Source of the DNA: Devosia insulae DS-56
Lineage (GTDB): Bacteria; Pseudomonadota; Alphaproteobacteria; Rhizobiales; Devosiaceae
NCBI RefSeq assembly: GCF_000970465.2
Contig: NZ_LAJE02000051.1
Coordinates: forward strand, 1 to 34,740
Reading direction: 5' to 3'
DNA: 34,740 nt
Under the pieces are notes generated by a model, which ran no database searches, was not told where the DNA came from, and was given only the letters and a program-made list of their open reading frames with translations. The position numbers were made by a program, and so were the translations under genes. Position 1 is the stretch's first letter, and the number at the start of each line of letters is the position of its first letter. Shown one piece after another: positions 18,018-25,059 of the stretch.

Positions 18018-18419
18018 CTACCCACCCACCATCACGGTTCCGGCCGCGACGACCGTGCCCACCGGCGCGTCGGCCGGATCATTACAGGTCAGCGCGATAT
18101 CGCCGGCCCGCGCCGCCGGCTTGCCGCCGATGCGGACCGTGGCGCTGCCGCGCTGGATCGTCCCCTTGTTGCTGGGCGGCTTCTGGAAGCTGACGCCGGG
18201 CGGAGTCGGCAGATGCGGCGGCAGGTTGTCGGCGGTCGAGCCGACCACGGCGGCCTGCAGGCCGCCGACGCGCACATTGGCGATCAGCCCGCCATTCAAC
18301 ATGCCGGTGAACGGATGCGGCAGCGGCGTCGGCACCATCACTACCGCCGGCACCATCACGATGTGGATGTCGACGCCGGTAATCTGGTCATTGGCTTTGG
18401 CTGCGGGCTGTCCCACCAT
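18018..18419 (-). CDS. PAAR-repeat spike tip protein
   Basis: This 133-residue PAAR protein caps the spike with a sharp, usually metal-binding tip. It starts MVGQPAAKANDQITGVDIH. Mid-protein it reads LPHPFTGMLNGGLIANVRVG, with the Pro-x-x-x and paired-glycine spacing of CIS PAAR proteins, and it ends with GSATVRIGGKPAARAGDIAL and VVAAGTVMVGG. The histidines at H19 and in LPHPF and a cysteine in ALTCND are candidate metal ligands. GGAG precedes the ATG at 18419. There is no extension beyond the PAAR fold, so it carries no toxin of its own. It sits between spike and gp25, the order found in Afp and PVC clusters, where the gp25 and PAAR genes are also adjacent. Confidence 0.9.
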   Translation of the reverse strand: MVGQPAAKANDQITGVDIHIVMVPAVVMVPTPLPHPFTGMLNGGLIANVRVGGLQAAVVGSTADNLPPHLPTPPGVSFQKPPSNKGTIQRGSATVRIGGKPAARAGDIALTCNDPADAPVGTVVAAGTVMVGG

Positions 18420-18428
18420 AGGTCTCCG

Positions 18429-19100
18429 TCAGTTGAGGTCGATCATCTGGCCGGCGATCTTGACGGCGGTGTCGCCGGAGATCTCGACGCTCGATGCCTT
18501 GAGCGTGAGCTTGCCGGGTGTCTCGATGCTCACGTCTCCGGCCTGCTTCATGGTCAGCTTGGCGTCCCCCGCTGAGACGGTGATCACGCCGTCCGAGGCG
18601 CCGGTCTGCTGCAGGTCGACCTTGAGCGCTCCGGTCTCGAGCCGGATGCCTTCGTTCATCACGGTAATCGCCACCCGCACTTCGCCGTCGAGCACGAGCG
18701 TCAGCTCGCGCGAGCCGTCGCCGGGCGTCTTCACCCGAAGCTCCATCCGCCGGTCGGGCTCGGCGTCGGGCGGCAACTGGGTGACGACCACTCCGGGTTC
18801 GTTATCCGGCGGCTTCAGCTTCTGGTTGTAAAGCCGGCCCACCACCACCGGCGCATGGAGGTCCCCGCCGAGGAACTGCACGATCACCAGGTCACCCTGC
18901 GCGGGAAGCGCCGCAAAGCCCATGAAGGGGACGGCGATCGGCACGTTCGGCAGCACGACGCCGGATTCGCGCAGCTCCACGGTGCAGCTATGGTCGTCGG
19001 TGCCGCCCTGCACCGAGGTGACCACGCCGAGGCAGGCCGGGTTGTTCTGCATCGCTTCGTAGCGAGCGATCCGGCGCAGCGACTGGACGAGTTCCTGCAT
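18429..19100 (-). CDS. Baseplate spike protein (gp45/gpV-like)
   Basis: This 223-residue protein makes the trimeric puncturing spike. After an N-terminal helix, residues about 20-100 form an OB-fold: GVVTSVQGGTDDHSCTVELR, then PFMGFAALPAQGDLVIVQFL and APVVVGRLYNQ, the gpV/VgrG oligonucleotide-binding-like segment. From residue about 120 to the end there are repeated short strands (VSIETPGKLTLKASSVEISG) of a triple-stranded beta-helix. The ATG at 19100 follows the hub stop by 1 bp and has GGGAGGG upstream inside the hub gene; a longer frame would overlap the hub. The PAAR gene follows after 9 bp. Confidence 0.9.
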   Translation of the reverse strand: MQELVQSLRRIARYEAMQNNPACLGVVTSVQGGTDDHSCTVELRESGVVLPNVPIAVPFMGFAALPAQGDLVIVQFLGGDLHAPVVVGRLYNQKLKPPDNEPGVVVTQLPPDAEPDRRMELRVKTPGDGSRELTLVLDGEVRVAITVMNEGIRLETGALKVDLQQTGASDGVITVSAGDAKLTMKQAGDVSIETPGKLTLKASSVEISGDTAVKIAGQMIDLN

Positions 19101-19101
19101 G

Positions 19102-20133
19102 TTACAGCAGCCCTCCCAATGCAGCGCCGAGCGAGCCGAGCAGGGCCAGCGGATCGAAGCTGTCACCGCCCCGCATCAGCCGGGCGGTGGTCGATGCGCC
19201 GGCGGGGCCGATGCGATGGCGCACCGTGTCCAGCCAGTAGGGTCCGCTCGCCAGGCCATCCGGCAGGTCCTGTACCTCGATCACCGCACCAGGGCGCAGG
19301 CGCGGCACGAGGAAGGCTTCGAGCCGGCCGCTGCCCTGGGTGGCGGCGAGCATGCGTCGCCGGGCGGCACTGGCGGTGGCACTGGCCTCGACCGTACGGA
19401 GGGCCGGCTCCCATTCCCACTGGGTCCCCGCACCGGGGCCTTGCGGACGGTTGCCGCCGAAGAAGTCGGTGGTGGGGCGCAGCGCGTCCTCGGACGCGGC
19501 ATCGCCCACACCGCTTTCGCCGGTGACGGTGACCTGGTGCGGCGCCGGGCTTTCGTCGAGCCAGAAGCGGGTGAGTTCGCGCCCGTAACGCAAGGCAATG
19601 TCGGCTTGGGTCGCGTCGATGATGGTCGCCGTGAGGTCACCCTCGGGCGCCGCCGCCAGCATTGCGCCGGACCAGGCGGCAAGCCGCGTTGCGTGTTCGG
19701 TCGCGTTGCGCGACGGATCGGCCGCGTAATAGCGCAGCATCACGCCATCGACGATGTTGCCGGTGGCGAGGCCGGCGTCGTCGGCGAGGTTGCGGATCAC
19801 CGTGCCGGCGCTGAGATTTTCGAAGGTTGCGGCCGGGCGATGGCGCGCCAACTGGCCGAGGACGCCCATGCCGCTGACGGTGATCCGGTCGAGCCCGCGG
19901 CGAATGCCGGAGACGATGCCGGTAAAGACCAGTTCAGCGCCTTCCCCGCCATCGAGGCTGAGCTGGATCGGGTCTTCGGGCGCAGCCTCGAGCGGCGCGC
20001 CGGCCGGCAGCGTAACGGTAAGGCGATCGAACCTGGGGGCCGCAGCCAGCATCAGGTCGATGCTGATGACCTGCTGGGTCCAGCGCTGCTCGGCGATTGT
20101 CAGTTGGTAGGCGGGGCGGAGCAGGGAGGTCAT
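19102..20133 (-). CDS. Baseplate hub protein (gp27/phage late control D-like)
   Basis: This 343-residue protein of the gpD/gp27 hub family makes the ring that connects the tube to the spike. Typical features are the strand-rich start (LLRPAYQLTIAEQRW), the early hub motif VFTGIVSGIRRGLDRITVSG, and LSAGTVIRNLADDAGLATG, where gpD proteins carry a similar helix. The end, LPDGLASGPYWLDTVRHRIG, matches the family's final strand-rich segment. I prefer the ATG at 20133 because GAGG sits 7 bp before it; an ATG at 20139 is 1 bp from that site. In Afp8 and VgrG the hub and spike are one polypeptide, whereas here the spike is a separate gene starting 1 bp after this stop. Confidence 0.85.
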   Translation of the reverse strand: MTSLLRPAYQLTIAEQRWTQQVISIDLMLAAAPRFDRLTVTLPAGAPLEAAPEDPIQLSLDGGEGAELVFTGIVSGIRRGLDRITVSGMGVLGQLARHRPAATFENLSAGTVIRNLADDAGLATGNIVDGVMLRYYAADPSRNATEHATRLAAWSGAMLAAAPEGDLTATIIDATQADIALRYGRELTRFWLDESPAPHQVTVTGESGVGDAASEDALRPTTDFFGGNRPQGPGAGTQWEWEPALRTVEASATASAARRRMLAATQGSGRLEAFLVPRLRPGAVIEVQDLPDGLASGPYWLDTVRHRIGPAGASTTARLMRGGDSFDPLALLGSLGAALGGLL

Positions 20134-20142
20134 GGCCATGCC

Positions 20143-20796
20143 TCAACCGAGCAGCTTTGCAGCGGCGGCCCGCACCGAGGCCACGGTGTCGTCGAGCTTG
20201 CCGACCTCCCCAAGCGCGTCCGCCACGGGCTTGGCCACGTCGCCGAGACTGCCGAGATCTGCCATCGCCGTCAGGCTGTCGATGGCGCCCATCGCAGCGG
20301 CTGCCAGTTCCATCACGCTGCCGGCCTGGTCGGCGATATCGGACACCAGGTCGCCGAGGGCGCCCGGGTCGAAGCCGAGCTCGCCGAGGCCGAAATCGCC
20401 GAGCCCGCCGAATGCGCTGACTTCCGCCGGTGGCGGCAGCGGCGGGCTCTCGGCGAGGACGATCGCATAGGCCGTCTGGCCGTTGACCCCGACGGCCTGC
20501 TCGGCGGCGAATGCCTCGATGACCATGCGATCGATGTCGAGCGCGGTGGCGATGTCGGCGGTGAACGTCACCTCGTCGCCGGCCGCCGCCTTCTTTTGCA
20601 GCGCGGCGAGGTCGTCGGTGGCCGTCGCGGTCAGCAGTACACCGGCGAGGGTAACGCGATGCGAGCGGCGGCCAATATGCTGGTGCACGGTGCCATCGAG
20701 CCCGGCGATCCGGTGGCGGCGATAATCCTGCTCGATCTCCTGCCGGATGACCTGCACGGCCTTGAGCTCGATGCCATCAAGCATTGGCGTGGCCAT
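20143..20796 (-). CDS. Tube/hub adaptor-like protein (occupies the LysM-protein position)
   Basis: This 217-residue protein has an N-terminal 100 residues resembling the first domain of Mu-type circularisation or gpU-like tail proteins: HRIAGLDGTVHQHIGRRSHR, then VTLAGVLLTAT and GDEVTFTADIATALDIDRMV. Such domains join tube to hub. The C-terminal half is a glycine-, alanine- and leucine-rich helical region (AFGGLGDFGLGELGFDPGAL). In Afp and PVC loci the equivalent slot (afp7/pvc7) holds a LysM protein that links tube and spike; no LysM motif is seen here. The ATG at 20796 lies within the stop of the previous gene (TGATG). Role by position and partial resemblance, so moderate confidence. Confidence 0.6.
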   Translation of the reverse strand: MATPMLDGIELKAVQVIRQEIEQDYRRHRIAGLDGTVHQHIGRRSHRVTLAGVLLTATATDDLAALQKKAAAGDEVTFTADIATALDIDRMVIEAFAAEQAVGVNGQTAYAIVLAESPPLPPPAEVSAFGGLGDFGLGELGFDPGALGDLVSDIADQAGSVMELAAAAMGAIDSLTAMADLGSLGDVAKPVADALGEVGKLDDTVASVRAAAAKLLG

Positions 20797-22004
20797 CACT
20801 CCGCCCCCGTGAGGCCGAGCTCGTTGACCGCCTCGGCCAGCCGGTCGCCGAAGGACTCGAACGACGTGTCGGGATCGGGCGGCGCGGCACTTCGGTGGTT
20901 GGCAGCGCGGGCGACGATCTCGATCAGCGTGTCCAACTGCCCCGCCAGGGCAATCGCGGCGCCTTCGCCGCCATCCGGCGCGGCGGTTGCGACGATCGAG
21001 ACGGCTGCCGGAGCGGGCGCTCGCGCGCCGTCGGCGGACGGAATGGTGGAACGCGTGGCGCCGGCAGGCGAGGCGGCGGGGGCGATGCGCCGCCGTTGCA
21101 CAGGTACGGCGGGCGTCGCGACGGGTGTGGGTCCAGTCTCGATCGTTGCCGATGGAGCCGGCGCCGACGGCGATGGAGTTTCGATACGGAAGCGTGGGGG
21201 CGGACCGCGCCGAGCGGACCGGTTGCCGAGCCGACCGGGAGAGGCCGCGGTAGCAGCATTTCGCACAACCCTCAGTGGTGTGTCGCTTCCCGGGGCGGAG
21301 GCGGGTGGCACAGCCGGCGCCGGCGAGGCGGATGCTGTGCGTGGCGCTATTGGCGCAGCGTCCTCGGTATGGCGTGGAGCTTGCCCGTTTGCCGGCTGCG
21401 GCTGTCCTTGCGCCGACCGCGGCACGGGTCGATCCACTGCTTTATCTCCGTGCGGCATGGTCTCGGGTGGTCGTTCCGCAACGTCGTCCGTCGCCGGCCT
21501 TGGGTCCGGCTCGATCACGATGCGGGTCATGCCGTCCGCGACCGGATCGGCGTCGGTGGTCGTGGCAGCCGTGTCCGACTGGCCGAGGGCAAGCCACAGC
21601 GCTTCGACCTCAGGAACTGCCATTTCACCCAGTTGCACCGGGGTGATGCCGAGGGTCCGGCAGAGCCCGAGCGTCACTTCGCCCAGCCCGGTCGGATCGA
21701 GCGGCAAGGGAGGCGCGGCCGTGCCTTGCAGCCACAGCGCGAGGGCGACAAGCGCTGGGCGGCGTACCGCATCGGCTGGGCCTCCATCGCTGCAGAGCGC
21801 CAGGAACTGGGCTTCGAGGAAGGCCGGGTCGGCATCGGCGTAGCGGGCGAGGCGGCATTTTTCGCCCCAGCGCACGGTGCGCAGCTTCGACGGCTGGCCC
21901 AGCGGATCGAGCACCGCTGTTCCGGCGCCGGCATCGGCGGTGAATGGCAGAGTAAGGTCGCCGTCGCGCACCTGCATCTGACGGATGTCGACGCGAGCGG
22001 CCAC
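20796..22004 (-). CDS. CIS-associated protein, unknown (assembly-factor position)
   Basis: This 402-residue protein has two parts. The first 145 residues look folded (VRDGDLTLPFTADAGAGTAV, then RTVRWGEKCRLARYAD and LTLGITP-like segments). Residues about 150-370 are rich in proline, alanine and charged residues and are probably disordered, and a short acidic helix ends the protein (FGDRLAEAVNELGL). It starts at a GTG 3 bp after the tube stop with GAGGAG 6 bp upstream. I do not recognise the family. Genes between tube and hub in phage tails and CIS loci often encode assembly chaperones or baseplate assembly factors, so such a role is possible. It is too short and not helical enough to be an obvious tape measure. 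Confidence 0.7.
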   Translation of the reverse strand: MAARVDIRQMQVRDGDLTLPFTADAGAGTAVLDPLGQPSKLRTVRWGEKCRLARYADADPAFLEAQFLALCSDGGPADAVRRPALVALALWLQGTAAPPLPLDPTGLGEVTLGLCRTLGITPVQLGEMAVPEVEALWLALGQSDTAATTTDADPVADGMTRIVIEPDPRPATDDVAERPPETMPHGDKAVDRPVPRSAQGQPQPANGQAPRHTEDAAPIAPRTASASPAPAVPPASAPGSDTPLRVVRNAATAASPGRLGNRSARRGPPPRFRIETPSPSAPAPSATIETGPTPVATPAVPVQRRRIAPAASPAGATRSTIPSADGARAPAPAAVSIVATAAPDGGEGAAIALAGQLDTLIEIVARAANHRSAAPPDPDTSFESFGDRLAEAVNELGLTGAE

Positions 22005-22007
22005 CGA

Positions 22008-22388
22008 TCACTCCTCGCGGACGCGGGTCGCGCTGAAGCCGTAGACGGTGCGGCCATGGGCCCCGGCGCCCATGTCGAAGGCCTTGGTCTCGGCGTAGCA
22101 GTCGTCGAACGTCACCGAGCGTGCATCCGGACCATGCCGGAGCGTGGCGCTGATGGAGAATTTTTCGCCGCTGGCCAGCAGCTTGTCGAGGGTGGCGTTC
22201 ACCGACGCCACCGCCAGCGACCCGGTCACCACGCGCAGCCCGAAATACACCGCCACGCGTTCGTCGGTGCCGACCGCCCCGACATTGGTGCGGTTGCGCT
22301 CGACCGCATATTCGATGGTCTGAAGACCGGCGATCGTCTCCTCGTTCACTTTCACTTCCGAGGCGAACGCAGTGTAGACCTGTGCCAT
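22008..22388 (-). CDS. Inner tube protein
   Basis: This 126-residue protein is the Hcp/gp19-like subunit of the inner tube that the sheath drives outward. The length is slightly below the usual 140-150 residues. VYFGLRVVTGSLAVASVN and EKFSISATLRHGPDARSVTF give the alternating beta pattern of the tube fold, and FDDCYAETKAFDMGAGAHG resembles the end of phage tube proteins. Its ATG at 22388 is 38 bp after the sheath stop, with GGAG 8 bp upstream. Sheath followed directly by tube is the standard order in phage tails and CIS loci. Only one tube gene is visible; PVC and Afp carry two. The assignment rests on position, size and fold pattern. Confidence 0.8.
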   Translation of the reverse strand: MAQVYTAFASEVKVNEETIAGLQTIEYAVERNRTNVGAVGTDERVAVYFGLRVVTGSLAVASVNATLDKLLASGEKFSISATLRHGPDARSVTFDDCYAETKAFDMGAGAHGRTVYGFSATRVREE

Positions 22389-22426
22389 GCCCTGCTCTCC
22401 GAATTACTCACGCGTCAGAACCGGCG

Positions 22427-24730
22427 TCAGTTCTGCACGAGGATCGTGGCGTAGACGTAGTCGATGGCCCGGACCGGCCGGATGGCGATATCGACGCGGA
22501 CGATGCCATTGGCGAAATCGGCCTGGGTGGAATGCACATCCACCTTGAAGGGTGGATCCTTGCCGTCGGTGCTCGGCACCAGTGCGCCATCCCTGGTCAT
22601 CTGCAGGAACATGGCGATGATCTGCTGGCGCAAGGCGTTACGGTTGCCCTCGTTATTGAGCAGGCCGATATAGACGTCGGCGATCGCCTTGACGTCGCGC
22701 ACCGCCTTGTTCGCCGTGCGCTGCACGTTGATCTGCCGGCCGCCGGTCAGCACGCCCTTGATCACGATGGTGCCCAGCCGCCGCTTCTGGTTGACGACCA
22801 GCACATTGCCGGCGACGAGCCGGTTGAGCTCGGCATCCGAATAGTCGCCGGGCGGCACGCCGAGCGCGGCGACGTTCTTGAAGGTGGGTGACTGGAAGTA
22901 GTCCTGCAGGCTCAGCAGCCCCGCCACTGCCGCCTCCGAGCCAGCGGGCGCGGTCAGCACGAAATCATTGCTGCGGACCAGGTCGGCGTGGCTGAGGATG
23001 GCGGGGACGCGCGTACCGGCCGCCGCGCCCGATGCGGATCTGGCGACCGAACCGAGTCCGATCCGGTTGCGGACCTGGCCGACCATCTTGGTGCAATGGG
23101 CCTGCACCAGCTGGTGCACGGCGACGATATCCGGGTCGCTCAGTTGTCCCGCCACCGAGGCGATCACCAGGTCGACTTCCTCGGCGCTCTCGAGCCGTTC
23201 GAGCGCTCCCTGGTAGTCGTTGACCGATGGCGAGGTGCCGCCATTGAACGGTTGGGCCCGCCCGCTGTTCGACGGCATCGAGGTGAGCTTGCTGCGCACG
23301 AACAGGTCGACCGCGCTGAGGAAGCGTGAGCCCTGCAGTGCCGCGGGCAGGTAGTTTGGATCGTCGGGATCCATGGTCAGGTCGGCAAAGGATTCGACCG
23401 GTTGCCCGTTGAGGAAGACCGCGAGGTTGACCACCGGCGTCGTGCCGTCGACGCTGGACTTGCCTCGCTTCAGTTCGACCGCGATCTTATCGCCGGCGGC
23501 AACCTGCGGAATATTCTCGCGCCGCTGCAGTTCCAGCAGATCCTGGCCGCCATTGCTGAGAGCGAGGGCCTGGCCGATCGGCCGGCCGCCGGTCAGCGGC
23601 ACGCCGCCGGTATTGTCCGGCAGGTTGGTCGCATTCTCGGCCTTCTTGAACTCGACCAGCGGATCCTTGAGCTTTTCGATATCGTCGAGCTTGGCCAGAT
23701 CGGGACCAGACTGATCCGGGTAGACCACGGTGGCCTTGCCGTCGGCCATCACGTCGATGGCGACGCGACGGGTGAGGTTGGTTTTGGCCTTGGCATCGAG
23801 AGGAGCGTCGCGCAGCTTGCGGATGACGACGTCAGGGTTGACCGCCGCTTTCTGCAGCAGGTCGTCGACGCCAGCGGTCGTCGTGTAGATCACCGGGTCT
23901 CCGGCGCCGAAAACCGTGAGCTTGGTTTCGTTGCCGGCGTTGTTCTCCACCGAAAAGCTGATCGCGGCCCCGGCGCTTCCGGCGGCCTTGGCACTGATGT
24001 CGAGGCCCGCATGCTCAACGCCGTAGCGACCGTCGCGCACTGCGACGCTCAGGTTGTTTCCCGGGCGACCGGGCTTTTTGGCCTCGATCAGCAGAACATC
24101 GCTGCCGCCCGATCGCAGCTTGGCCGCGGCACGGCGCAGGTCGCTCTCGGCCAGGTCGGTCTGTTGCACGTCCTCGGGCAGCGATTTCGCCAGCACCGGA
24201 TCGTAGGCGACGATGGCTCTCGAGGTGAAGTTGATCTGGTCGAACAGATAGCTGGGGCTGGTCTCGTCCATCACCAGGTTGCTGAGCGTCTCGATCACTT
24301 CGCCGTTGCGCAGCAAGGTGAGGTTGACGTGCTTCACACCGCTGCCGTCGAGCGTGCGCACCTGCTCGATCCTGGCAGACAGGTCCTTGCCCCAGGTGCC
24401 TTCGGCGCGCGCCTCGAGGATGGCGATATCGTCCTTTTCGTCGTCTCGAAGCAGTAGGCTGGCTTTGGTGCCGGCGCCGGGCGCGAGGCGCGCCACCACC
24501 ACTTCCTTGACGCCGTTGATGAAGGCGGTGCGCACTTCGGGCATCGAGAAGGCGCTGCCGGGACCGAAGATATCGAGGAACTCGGAGAATGATCCGACGG
24601 GCGTCGGGGTCAGCGGGCCGAAGTCGGTGACCCCGACGACGCCGAGTATGCCTGTCGCGCCCGGGAGCACTGGGGCGGGCTCGAATTCAAACTTTACCTG
24701 GACGCCGGGCACGATAAGAGCGGAAGCCAT
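22427..24730 (-). CDS. Contractile tail sheath protein
   Basis: This 767-residue protein forms the contractile outer cylinder of the injection system. The N-terminus (ASALIVPGVQVKF, then GVVGVTDFGPLTPTPVGSF) and C-terminus (NVLVVNQKRRLGTIVIKG, then VYIGLLNNEGNRNALRQQI and RPVRAIDYVYATI) match phage and extracellular CIS sheaths. The terminal arms are where neighbouring sheath subunits interlock. It is larger than a minimal sheath. The middle, residues about 100-480, carries a repeated module that probably decorates the outside: compare VNLTLLRNGEVIETLSNLVM near 135 with VNLAVFLNGQPVESFADLTM near 434. The ATG at 24730 has AAGGTG upstream; a GTG two codons earlier is less likely. It is the first gene of the operon and the only sheath gene, whereas PVC and Afp loci have three. 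Confidence 0.93.
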   Translation of the reverse strand: MASALIVPGVQVKFEFEPAPVLPGATGILGVVGVTDFGPLTPTPVGSFSEFLDIFGPGSAFSMPEVRTAFINGVKEVVVARLAPGAGTKASLLLRDDEKDDIAILEARAEGTWGKDLSARIEQVRTLDGSGVKHVNLTLLRNGEVIETLSNLVMDETSPSYLFDQINFTSRAIVAYDPVLAKSLPEDVQQTDLAESDLRRAAAKLRSGGSDVLLIEAKKPGRPGNNLSVAVRDGRYGVEHAGLDISAKAAGSAGAAISFSVENNAGNETKLTVFGAGDPVIYTTTAGVDDLLQKAAVNPDVVIRKLRDAPLDAKAKTNLTRRVAIDVMADGKATVVYPDQSGPDLAKLDDIEKLKDPLVEFKKAENATNLPDNTGGVPLTGGRPIGQALALSNGGQDLLELQRRENIPQVAAGDKIAVELKRGKSSVDGTTPVVNLAVFLNGQPVESFADLTMDPDDPNYLPAALQGSRFLSAVDLFVRSKLTSMPSNSGRAQPFNGGTSPSVNDYQGALERLESAEEVDLVIASVAGQLSDPDIVAVHQLVQAHCTKMVGQVRNRIGLGSVARSASGAAAGTRVPAILSHADLVRSNDFVLTAPAGSEAAVAGLLSLQDYFQSPTFKNVAALGVPPGDYSDAELNRLVAGNVLVVNQKRRLGTIVIKGVLTGGRQINVQRTANKAVRDVKAIADVYIGLLNNEGNRNALRQQIIAMFLQMTRDGALVPSTDGKDPPFKVDVHSTQADFANGIVRVDIAIRPVRAIDYVYATILVQN

Positions 24731-24778
24731 CGACACACCTTGTGCAAGTGTTCGCGATAGTTACATTTCTATCAGAGT

Positions 24779-24792
24779 GACATATCCATGTC
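24779..24792. repeat. Short inverted repeat upstream of the sheath gene
   Basis: GACAT and ATGTC enclose 4 nt. It lies about 50 bp before the sheath ATG, near where the transcript should start, and may be an operator half-site pair. Five-base arms can arise by chance, so this is weak. Confidence 0.3.
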
Positions 24793-24874
24793 GCGCAAGG
24801 CGATACTGCTCATCGTCTACCACTTTTGAAATTGTGGCAAAGATGCGTCAGGTCAGCCGCTGCTGATTATTTTG

Positions 24875-24899
24875 TTGCATGCCGAAAATCGGGGTGCAA
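24875..24899. promoter_or_regulatory. 25-bp dyad, candidate operator of the CIS operon
   Basis: Outer arms TTGCA and TGCAA and inner arms CCGA and TCGG are centred on AAA, with two non-pairing positions between outer and inner arms on each side. Nine of eleven arm positions pair. The symmetry and length fit a dimeric helix-turn-helix regulator. It lies about 145 bp upstream of the sheath start and overlaps a possible -35 hexamer. The regulator is unknown. Confidence 0.4.
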
Positions 24900-25059
24900 G
24901 CAAAAATGTTAACCGCAAGGACTGTCGATGGCGATCGGCCCGTCGGATGAAATCAAATGAATTCAATGTAGATGCTTGTCCGGCACTGAGCCGCATCGCC
25001 CGGAAATCGCCGAGAATCCGGGTTCTCCGCTATGTCGCCGTTCACTTGTCTCGCGTGCG

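Larger units (their letters stand above)
24731..25059 (-). promoter_or_regulatory. AT-richer control region upstream of the CIS operon
   Basis: This 329-bp stretch has no gene and is visibly richer in A and T than its surroundings. It must contain the promoter for the sheath gene and everything after it. Three dyad symmetries are present: 24875-24899, 24853-24866 (TCAGC arms) and 24779-24792. A possible promoter toward the sheath is TTGCAC (rightmost) with CAAAAT 19 bp on, which is a poor match. AAGGTG, 7 bp before the ATG at 24730, is the sheath ribosome-binding site. No strong terminator for the upstream membrane-protein gene is visible; a GAGAA/TTCTC hairpin near 25012-25028 lacks a T run. 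Confidence 0.6.

Noticed and set aside
28-24730. Interpretation as a type VI secretion system
   Set aside because: There are no TssJ, TssL, TssM, ClpV or TssK-like genes, and the J and I proteins are of the phage/CIS type.
25005-25035. Hairpin after the membrane-protein gene as a rho-independent terminator
   Set aside because: Only five paired bases in the stem and no T run follows, so termination is not supported.
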